Part shown: positions 11,491 to 13,589 of the stretch, in pieces
How the letters are laid out: the number at the start of each line of letters is the position of its first letter
Position numbering within the stretch: position 1 is the first letter of the stretch
Assembly (NCBI GenBank): GCA_964632005.1
Contig: CAZWAP010000057.1
Coordinates: 1-13,589, forward strand
Length of the DNA stretch: 13,589 nt
Direction of reading: 5' to 3'
Origin: CAZWAP01 sp964632005
GTDB taxonomy: Bacteria > Planctomycetota > Phycisphaerae > Sedimentisphaerales > Anaerobacaceae
Position numbers and translations under genes: made by a program
Notes under the pieces: generated by a model
What the model was told of the DNA's origin: nothing
The model's input: only the letters and a program-made list of their open reading frames with translations
The model's database searches: none

Positions 11491-13425
11491 TTAAAAAACG
11501 ACAAAGGCGAAACCGGAGCTCAAGTCTGTGGTCTTATCGGCTATCTTTTGCTGTACCGTACGCAAAAATTCGTCGATTTCCATTGTCATATTCGCCCTGT
11601 CGCCACGGATCCTGACGTTGACCATTCCAAGTCTAGCCTCTCTTGGTCCGACCACGAGCATATAAGGCACTCGCTCGCCGTGTGCCCTGGCGATCTTTGC
11701 ACCGATCTTCTCATCGGAGCAGTCACATCTGCAGCGCAGTCGGCCGGCCTTTAGTTCCTCTTCCACCCGGGCGGCATAGTCGTTGCTCTTGTCGCTGATA
11801 GGAAGAATCCGCACCTGCTCGGGGGCAAGCCACAGTGGAAAGTTCCCCCCGTAATGCTCGATGAGAATCCCTATAAAGCGCTCGAACGACCCAAGGACTG
11901 CCCTATGGATCATTACCGGGGTCTTTTCCGTGTTATCCCTGTCAGTATAGACCAAGCCGAACCGCTCCGGCATCGAAAAATCGAGTTGGATCGTTCCCAA
12001 CTGCCACGATCTTTTCAGGCAGTCCCGGACATGAAAGTCTATCTTCGGGCCGTAAAAAGCTCCATCGCCCTCGTTGACCTTGTAATCTATCTGCTTGTGC
12101 GCCAGGGCTTCTCTCAGGGCGTTTGTCGCCACCTCCCAGATTTCGTCCGAGCCTATGTGTTTCTCAGGCTTGGTGGAAAGCTCTATGTGGAAATCCTCGA
12201 ACCCGAAGGCCTTGTAAAGCTCGAAGGTAAGCTCGATCACTCCGATTATTTCTGCTTCTATCTGGTCGGGTGTGCAGAAGATATGTGCATCGTCCTGCGT
12301 GAACTGTCGCACCCGGAACAGGCCGTGCATCACGCCGCTGGCCTCGTGCCGGTGCACGAGGCCCAGCTCCGCCACCCTGAGGGGAAATTCTCGGTAGCTG
12401 TGCTTACGGGTTTTGTAAACCAGGCAGCCACCCGGGCAGTTCATCGGCTTTATCGCATAGCCCCGCTCGTCGAAAGAGGTGAAATACATATTCTCCTTGT
12501 AGTTGTCCCAGTGCCCGCTGCGGTGCCAGAGCTGCTCGTCCAGAATAATCGGCGTCCTTATCTCCTTGTAGCCATACCTCTCGTGGACGCTCCGCCAAAA
12601 CTCGACTATTGCATTCCAGATTATCATTCCGTTGGCGTGGATGAAGGCGAAGCCGGGCCCGGCTTCGTTGAAACTGAAGAGGTCCATCTGTTTGCCTATC
12701 ACGCGGTGGTCCCGCCTCTTCGCCTCTTCAAGTCGTTCTAAGTACTCCTTGAGTTCTTTCTCCCTCGGCCAGGATGTCCCGTAAACCCGCTGAAGCATTT
12801 TCTGCGTCGGGTCTCCGTGCCAGTACGCCCCCGCCACCGACATTATCTTGAAGCTGCCAACCTTGCCCGTACTCGGGACGTGCGGCCCACGGCACAAATC
12901 CTCGAATTCACCGGTCGAGTAGAAGCTGATAGTATCTCCCTTGGCCCGGTTAATGTTGTCGGTCTTGTACTTGTCCGCCGCCAGCTTCTCCAGCGCCTCG
13001 GCCCTGCTCATCTGTCGCCGAACAAACGGACGGTCAGCCTCGGCAATCTCCCTCATTTTCTGTTCGATACGTTCGAAGTCGCTCGGCCGAATCGGCTCGT
13101 CAAGATCAACATCGTAGTAGAATCCGTCTTCCACCGTGGGGCCGTAGACCAGCTTGGTCTCGGGCCACAGCGCGCAAATAGCTTCGGCCATCACGTGCGC
13201 GCAGCTATGCCGCATCACTTCAAGGCCTTCGGGGTCTTGGGGCGTGATTATTTCAACCGCCGCTTTGCCGCTGATGGGTGTGGAAAGATCACACAGACGC
13301 CCGTTTATCTTCGCGGCTACCGCCGCTTCGGCAAGCTTGTGGCCTATTTTCTCAGCCACCTCCTTCGCCGTCGAGCCGTCGGCGATCTCCAATCTGCTGC
13401 CGTCGGGCAGTGTTACTTCTGCCAT
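11491..13425 (-). CDS. thrS: Threonyl-tRNA synthetase
   Basis: Charges tRNA-Thr and edits mischarged seryl-tRNA-Thr in the cytoplasm. The 644-residue product matches E. coli ThrRS in length and layout. The TGS domain is at about 1-62. The editing domain follows, with HSCAH (73-77) and DLCRGPH (176-182), the HxxxH and Cys/His sites of Ser-tRNA hydrolysis. The class II core has KPMNCPGG (326-333; Cys330 is a likely zinc ligand), motif 2 in GLVHRHEASGVMHGLFRVRQF (355-375), DDAHIF (378-383; His381 a zinc ligand) and IHRAVLGSFERF in motif 3. The C-terminal anticodon-binding domain contains PISDKSNDYA and ARLGMVNVRIRG. ATG at 13425 gives the normal N-terminus; further upstream the frame crosses the promoter. 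The ribosome site is modest (GGTAGG close to the ATG). It is the first gene of the translation cluster. Confidence 0.97.
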   Translation of the reverse strand: MAEVTLPDGSRLEIADGSTAKEVAEKIGHKLAEAAVAAKINGRLCDLSTPISGKAAVEIITPQDPEGLEVMRHSCAHVMAEAICALWPETKLVYGPTVEDGFYYDVDLDEPIRPSDFERIEQKMREIAEADRPFVRRQMSRAEALEKLAADKYKTDNINRAKGDTISFYSTGEFEDLCRGPHVPSTGKVGSFKIMSVAGAYWHGDPTQKMLQRVYGTSWPREKELKEYLERLEEAKRRDHRVIGKQMDLFSFNEAGPGFAFIHANGMIIWNAIVEFWRSVHERYGYKEIRTPIILDEQLWHRSGHWDNYKENMYFTSFDERGYAIKPMNCPGGCLVYKTRKHSYREFPLRVAELGLVHRHEASGVMHGLFRVRQFTQDDAHIFCTPDQIEAEIIGVIELTFELYKAFGFEDFHIELSTKPEKHIGSDEIWEVATNALREALAHKQIDYKVNEGDGAFYGPKIDFHVRDCLKRSWQLGTIQLDFSMPERFGLVYTDRDNTEKTPVMIHRAVLGSFERFIGILIEHYGGNFPLWLAPEQVRILPISDKSNDYAARVEEELKAGRLRCRCDCSDEKIGAKIARAHGERVPYMLVVGPREARLGMVNVRIRGDRANMTMEIDEFLRTVQQKIADKTTDLSSGFAFVVF

Positions 13426-13463
13426 ATACCTACCGCTACTACTACCTTTCGCTGTGCATCCCC

Positions 13464-13491
13464 AGTATACCGGCCCGCTCTGTCCTGTCAA
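13464..13491 (-). promoter_or_regulatory. Proximal thrS promoter
   Basis: TTGACA (13486-13491, perfect), 16-base spacer, TATACT (13464-13469, five of six). Transcription would start near 13457, about 30 bases before the thrS ATG. It is the strongest -35/-10 pair I found in the window. Confidence 0.7.
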
Positions 13492-13549
13492 GCGTCGCTT
13501 GGCACCCCCGCGGCCGGCCCCATCCACCCGGCTTACAAAGGCACAGTTG

Positions 13550-13578
13550 ACTCTACGCGAGTAAGCTCGTCCTGTCAA
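13550..13578 (-). promoter_or_regulatory. Distal thrS promoter
   Basis: TTGACA (13573-13578, perfect), 17-base spacer, TAGAGT (13550-13555, four of six). It shares the 10-base word TTGACAGGAC with the proximal promoter. Transcription would begin near 13543, giving a GC-rich leader of about 115 bases that includes GGCCGGCC. Confidence 0.45.
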
Positions 13579-13589
13579 TATTAATTATC

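Noticed and set aside
11491..11500. U-run at the end of thrS as an intrinsic terminator
   Set aside because: The TTTTTT run is within the last codons and stop of thrS and has no GC-rich stem directly before it.
1..13589. CRISPR array, defence system, prophage or complete insertion sequence
   Set aside because: No regularly spaced repeats, no transposase, integrase, Cas or phage structural proteins are visible in any frame.

Overview
The window reads as a chromosomal piece of a planctomycete, most likely class Phycisphaerae. This is inferred from protein style: an exported multidomain protein with an Ig/PKD-like segment, a broken relative of it ending in the Cys-containing 'VYDDACEAA ... DLAELGAKW' dockerin-like tail usual in Phycisphaerae, and a Tat-exported sulfatase. 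All credible genes lie on the minus strand, so transcription runs from high to low coordinates.

Right part (13589 to about 8880): the translation cluster thrS - infC - rpmI - rplT - pheS. Two good sigma70-type promoters precede thrS. A TGnTATAAT extended -10 precedes infC, and a TTGACA promoter precedes rpmI. infC has no ATG, GTG or TTG usable for a full-length IF3; it appears to start at AUA behind a good Shine-Dalgarno sequence. pheT does not follow pheS.

Middle (8807 to 2754): a secreted formylglycine sulfatase, an RtcB-type RNA ligase, a DUF547 lipoprotein with a long Glu/Pro/Asn-rich linker that has lost the family's two Cys positions, and metK. Sulfatase, RNA ligase and metK are complete with their family motifs. 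The genes look functionally unrelated, and nothing shows that they form one pathway.

Left part (2753 to 1): a sparser accessory region. It holds one possible small lipoprotein and an AT-richer non-coding stretch with nested inverted repeats and a LacI-operator-like palindrome. Next comes a decayed 3' fragment of an exported-protein gene with two in-frame TAA codons. Last is the first 442 codons of an exported multidomain protein (signal peptide, glutamine-amidotransferase-like domain, Ig/PKD-like segment, HpiC1/CBM-like lectin fold) that runs off the left edge. The fragment looks like the C-terminus of a tandem paralogue of that same architecture.

I see no CRISPR array, tRNA, rRNA, complete insertion sequence, phage module or defence system. 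I do not find a clearly new multi-gene system. The most notable points are the AUA start of infC, the tandem functional/decayed exported-protein pair with its apparent nested domain insertion, and the Cys-less DUF547 protein.
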